DNA of 64,000 bases from Acanthochromis polyacanthus (lineage: Eukaryota > Chordata > Actinopteri > Pomacentridae). Under the pieces are notes generated by a model, which was not told where the DNA came from, did no database searches, and saw only the letters and a program-made list of their open reading frames with translations. Of the stretch, positions 59,641-64,000 are shown in pieces. The position numbers and the translations under genes were made by a program. Position 1 is the first letter of the stretch. Each line of letters starts with the position of its first letter. The stretch is from the NCBI RefSeq assembly GCF_021347895.1, contig NC_067132.1, positions 4,754,268 to 4,818,267 of the forward strand. The letters are read 5' to 3'.

Positions 59641-60890
59641 GCACTAGTAAAACGAATGATTACATCAACAGTTGTCTTCCTATTTGTTCTATATCTACCA
59701 CTATTAAGGGCAAGCATTTCACGGGTTCAACCTGAGTGAAGACCCCAGTGAAATCCAAAGTCAGTCCTCAAATGACCATGCAGACCCGTTCAGTGACTCT
59801 GGAACTGTGAAGTGGGCAGAGTCATTTCAGATGCCTCTGGTTCAGAAGTCACATTCATTTTTTGCTTTGGCAATGTAAGGAGACGGAGAAACACTTGAGG
59901 GGTTAGATGGATGTGAAACGATGGTTGAATCATCAGATGAGAACGTGCATCAGAAAATATCTGGATCAAAAGTACAAGTGTGTGTAGTAGAGGTGGTACA
60001 TGCACGAACCAGTCCTCAGATTGAACTGACTATACTGAATCACCATCGTCACTGAATCAGCAGCTTCTGGCGCTGGAGCTTTGCACTGGTGACTGAAAGC
60101 ACAATTCTCAGCTGAACACAGTAGACAGCAGAAGCAACAGAAACAATCACAAATATGGCAAAAATATAGCTTGTTTTGTACCAGACTGAACATGACAGCT
60201 TTAACTGTCCAAATCTTGACCTGAAGTCAGACAGTAGTATAGTCACAGAATTTACTAATCAGACACATTCATTTACTAATGGACTAACTGATGTGCATTT
60301 AAACTCTGGTAAAACCAGCATAGAAAAACAGGAAACAAACAAGATACAAGCCAGTAAACACATATACATATACATAAATACATATATTGTACTGAGAAGT
60401 AATGATAGGCAGCTTAAATCTTGGAGTCCAGTGGAGGCATACTGCATCCAAATTCACATCCTTCTTTTAGGTCACATTCAAAATACTTACTGCAGCTGTG
60501 TATGGCACAGGTTAAATGAAACTACACAACATAACCCTCTGAAGCGTTGGCAAAACAAAACAGAAAAATGGATTTGTATCACATGTAATCACAGTTACAA
60601 CCTGCATACATCTCTGCATCCATCTCTCCAACCATCATCATGGCTTGAATGACTTTGTCATTACATAGATATTAATATATGACCTATTATAATCACAAGA
60701 AAGAGCAGAACAGGAGCTTTGTAATTACGTTTGAACAACATATAAGTCTACTGCATAGAAAAAAAAGAGCAGAATCCCTTTTAAAGGGACACTTGTTGTT
60801 TCTCTGTGTGACAAAGAGCTTTACAGAAAGACTTTGCCAGTTAGTTTTGTATTTAGGACTGAAGGTAAAGTGACACTTTTGGCATGCTCT
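59641..60890. other. unassigned sequence
   Basis: A 158-codon plus-strand frame (60176-60652) has no recognisable domain and includes an ACATATACAT repeat. It is treated as chance. Confidence 0.4.
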
Positions 60891-60892
60891 GG

Positions 60893-62072
60893 ATGAGTTT
60901 CATGAGGTAGAACCTGAAATGGTTTCACTTCACAGGTGTTTCTTGTTAAGGTTCATTTGTGGAATTTCTTCTTTCTTAATGGGGTTGGAACCATCAGTTG
61001 TCCAGAAGTCAGGTTGGTCCACAGTTGACAGCCCTATTTGACAACTGTTAGAAAACAGGCAAGAACCAATCAGCGAAGTAAAGAGAAACCACAGTCCATC
61101 ATTACTTTAAGAACTGAAGGTCAGTCAGTCTGGAAAACTGCAAAAACTTTGATTGTATCAACAAGTGCAGTCACAAAAACCATCAATGACGTAACTGGTT
61201 CCCATGAGGACCATCCAGAAAAGGAAGACCAAGAGTTTTCTATCAAGCGTCTTCCTTTCCTGCAGAAGAGATTAGTTTGGTCCAAGAAACACAAAGAATG
61301 GACATTAGACCAATGGAGATCTGTGCTTTGGTCCAAATTTGACGTCTTTGGTTCCACCAATCTTGTCTTTATGAGACCAGAAAAAGTGAAGGGATGGTCT
61401 CTACATGCATGGTTCCACCATGAAGCATGGAGGAGGAGGTGTGATGGTGTGGGGGTGCTTTGCTGGTGACACTGTTGGGGATTTATTCAGAATTGAAGGA
61501 ACCCTGAACCAGCATGGCTACCACAGCATCCTGCAGCGACATGCCATCCCATCGGGTTTGTGTTTAGTTGGACCATCATTTATTTTCAACAGGACAATGA
61601 CCCCAAACACACCTCCAGGCTGTGGAAGGACTGTCTGACCAAGAAGGAGATGATGGAGTGCTGCTTAGGTCAGATGATCTGACCTCCACAGTCACCTGAT
61701 CTAAGCCCAATCCAGATGTTTGGGATGAGATGAACCACAGAGTGAAGGTAGAAGGACCAACAAGAGCTCAGCATCTCTGGAACTCCTTCATGACTGTTGG
61801 AGAACCATTTCAGGTTCTACCTCATGAAGCTCAGAGACAGAATCTCAAGAGTGTTCAAAGCAGTACTCATAGCAGGGGGGCTGCTTTGAAGAAGCAAAAA
61901 TATCAAACATGTTTTGACTTTTTTTCACATTTTTTTAGTGTACTCCATAATCCCATATGTGTTCATTCATAGTTTTGATGCCTTCAGTGAGAATCTGCAA
62001 TATAAACAGTCATGAAAATAAAGAAAAAAACATTAAATGAGAAGGTGTGTCCAAACATTTGACTGGTAGCGT
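60893..62072 (+). mobile_element. decayed Tc1-like element with inner inverted repeats
   Basis: The right end is GGTGTGTCCAAACATTTGAC, a typical fish Tc1 end; the matching left end is not found, so the 5' side is truncated. A perfect 24-bp inverted pair lies near both ends (60901-60924 and 61803-61826, starting CATGAGGTAGAACCTGAAAT). The transposase gene between them is broken. Confidence 0.8.
61038..61870 (+). pseudogene. Tc1-like transposase pseudogene
   Basis: Pieces in several frames: RTNQRSKEKPQSIITLRTEG (helix-turn-helix, from about 61062), an internal deletion after EDHPEKEDQE, then VWSKKHKEWTLDQWRSVLWS with the first Asp lost (WSKFD). Next are HGGGGVMVWGCFAGDTVGDL and FNRTMTPNTP, where the second Asp region is frameshifted. 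At least three frame breaks are visible. It is inactive. Confidence 0.8.
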
Positions 62073-62074
62073 AA

Positions 62075-64000
62075 TTGTGAATCAAATGATGGAAGATCTA
62101 GATAGCTTTTAGTGTTCTAAATAACAAGCAAGCAAACAAACAGACAAACAAAAAGATACAGCATGTATGGCTACCCATTATATTAACCAAGATAAAAAGC
62201 TTGTAATTTCAAAAAGGCAAAGTTCAACTTATTTAAATAAGGAATACACAAAATGCTCAACTTCTTAGAGAACTCTACTCCAGTAGATGGATTCTGCAGT
62301 TAGTGTTAATGTATATGTTATTCAATACTCAAAAAGCATATAAAGTCTTACATTTTCAAACATAACATCCATCAAAACAACATAAGGTTTACTTGATGTT
62401 TTGTTTTTAAGTGCTTTCACTTTCCTTTATCAAATGATTTCCAGTGTGACGCAGGAACTCTCATGCTCAGTACTGCTGCTATTTGTCAACTTAAGTGTGA
62501 ATAAAACTAGAACGTGCAAATCTCCTCGAAAAGCCAAGGCTGAAAAAAACAAATATATTGTTGGATTTATGAGCTGCGTGGGCTTAACCTTATTAAAAAC
62601 TGTAAGAAACGAACGGGTACTGGCCCATTCTGGGGAGTTCACTCATTTTCATCTTTTCTTTTTTCTAAGATCTAATTTTGAAAACCATCCATTGCTTCCT
62701 GTAATTTTAGGGTATTTTATTACATTGTCACTGAGGTCAAAATGTGATCAGGGCAAAAACTGAATTAAGCGACTGTAATAACACCAAACTGCATTAAGAT
62801 TTCTTCAGAGAGGTAGAAACAGCCATGTCTGTCAGACTTCTTACAAGAACTCCCAATCCAGCTTGAATCCAAAATATATATATAATTTAGGCAGAAAAAG
62901 AAAGAGGAAGAAGCACCTCAACACTTTTTTGTTTCTTCTGTTGTTCAGTGCAGCTTTATGTACATAGTAAAACAGAGGGCATTAAAAGTGTGAGATAAAG
63001 CCTGACATTCTGTCAGGAGGCTTAAATATCAGGAGTTGACTTTGGAGATTATCTGACGGAGTCATTTGCATACAGACACTTCTGACAGACTCGATGAAGC
63101 CCAGGACTCCTACTCTCTGCCTCGCTCTATCAAACTGTGGTGAAATTTTCATGAAGGAGGAGATGCTCGTCTTCCACATGAGAGGGAAGTGCCACTTGCG
63201 ACAGAGTGATACCACGTATGTGCAATAATTGCAGGTACTGCTTCGACATCAGTAGCAGTTGAATGATCAAACCAGTTCATCACTCTGCTCTTTGATGAAT
63301 TAAATAGTGTGCAGCAGCCATGTCTTAATTAATGAATCCTTTTAATATTACTTTTAACCTTCAACTTGTATTTTTTGCGGATTTCAAACTGCTAACCATA
63401 TTCAATTCAGCTTTAAAGTTTTAAAACACTTCCATTCAGTAGCTTTACTCCCAACAAGCCAAGTGGAGTGATTATTGTTTCTGTGTGTAAAATCTGTTCA
63501 TTCTTTTTTGAGGCTCTTTATGTGTCTCTTTATATCAATCCTGTACCTCGTTATGGCTGTTTTATGTCTTCTTGTAGCTGCTTTGGGCCTCTTCGTGGTT
63601 GTTTCATGCATCTCTGTGTCTTCTTTGTGCCTTTTTGTGGTTGTTTTGTCATTGTAGATATTTTGTGCCTCATTATTTTGTCTGACATTGCTGCTATTGT
63701 GTGTTTCTTACACAGTTGACCTTCAAACAGTCAAAAAGTCACAGGGGCTCTATTCCAGGGACGCTGTGACCACATGGGTCTGATAGGCAAGTTCACAGCA
63801 CTGCCTCTGTGTGCTTCACTTTAAGGACAGAATTAAAATTGACATCCCAGTCATGTATATGTTTTGTGGTGTTTATGTTTACCTTTTGATCTCAGTGAAA
63901 TGCTCACCTAAAGGGGAGAGTGGGGATAAACCACTGATATGCTGAAGAAAGATAACACTGCAGGGTCTTCAGTCCATCAGCTGAACCTTCACAACTAGCA
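62075..64000. other. unassigned sequence with low-complexity tract
   Basis: No gene was recognised. A 120-codon frame at 62401-62763 has no domain. A GT-rich tract lies at 63490-63720. Confidence 0.4.
63490..63720. repeat. diverged TTTGTGCCTTTTTGTGGTTG-type tandem
   Basis: Words such as TTTATGTCTTCTTGTAGCTG, GGGCCTCTTCGTGGTTG and TTTGTGCCTTTTTGTGGTTG recur at a spacing of about 24-48 bases. The two overlapping open frames are hydrophobic only because of this composition. Confidence 0.6.

Noticed and set aside
60176..60652. 158-codon frame as a gene
   Set aside because: Low-complexity ACATATACAT repeats, no domain and no splice or codon-bias support.

Overview
The window reads as teleost fish nuclear DNA in a large intron or a gene desert that has filled with transposons. 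The reasons are long AC, AT, GATA and GACA microsatellites, several Tc1/mariner families typical of fish, a vertebrate-type Ty3/gypsy element primed by tRNA-Thr, hAT-type MITEs, SINE-like dispersed repeats, and no convincing host coding exon. The only host-exon candidate is a 36-nt micro-exon-like segment at 157-192. The long intact reading frames belong to mobile elements.

Layout. 1-10 kb: mostly unassigned DNA with a 363-bp Tc1-type MITE (1138-1500), a MITE with about 100-bp inverted ends (2591-3150) and a hAT-like element carrying a cryptic satellite (3202-4660). 10-12.8 kb: a decayed intronless reading frame of an unnamed repeated family, with inverted repeat ends and YY1-like motifs. 15.1-16.8 kb: a three-level nest (SINE-like repeat, Tc1 remnant, hAT MITE with an 8-bp duplication). 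18.5-20.7 kb: a tRNA-derived SINE, then a second SINE-like repeat broken by a MITE and by a solo LTR with a 4-bp duplication. 25.1-27.0 kb: a MITE enclosing a GTCCCCAC-type repeat, which encloses a 574-bp element with a 9-bp duplication and a RecQ-like helicase fragment. 27.2-28.9 kb: a complete Tc1 element with an intact 348-aa transposase. 29.3-31.1 kb: a decayed Tc1/mariner element with an internal 37-bp minisatellite and a LINE tail. 31-45 kb: mostly unassigned DNA with MITEs, an inverted repeat pair (36.4/37.6 kb) and a TA-flanked element with a transposase fragment (39128-40498).

45.3-54.6 kb is the centrepiece. A second copy of the same Tc1 element was split near the C-terminus of its transposase gene by a complete 7687-bp Ty3/gypsy retrotransposon (45561-53247). 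The retrotransposon has two identical 417-bp LTRs, an ATCA target duplication, a tRNA-Thr primer site, intact gag and pol, a canonical -1 frameshift site with a possible pseudoknot, and an unusual MYND-type zinc finger at the start of Pol. It is probably the youngest large insertion in the window. 54.8-64 kb: an inverted copy of the hAT-like satellite element, a THAP-domain element remnant sharing a segment with the MITE at 2.9 kb, and three more Tc1/mariner relics.

Functional view. The gypsy element has every part needed for copy-and-paste: LTR promoter and polyadenylation signal, primer site, capsid and nucleocapsid, protease, reverse transcriptase, RNase H and integrase. The 27-kb Tc1 copy has every visible part needed for cut-and-paste: inverted ends with paired direct repeats and a DD34E transposase. 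The other elements are non-autonomous or dead. Family names for dispersed fish repeats rest on recall of published consensus sequences, not on a search.
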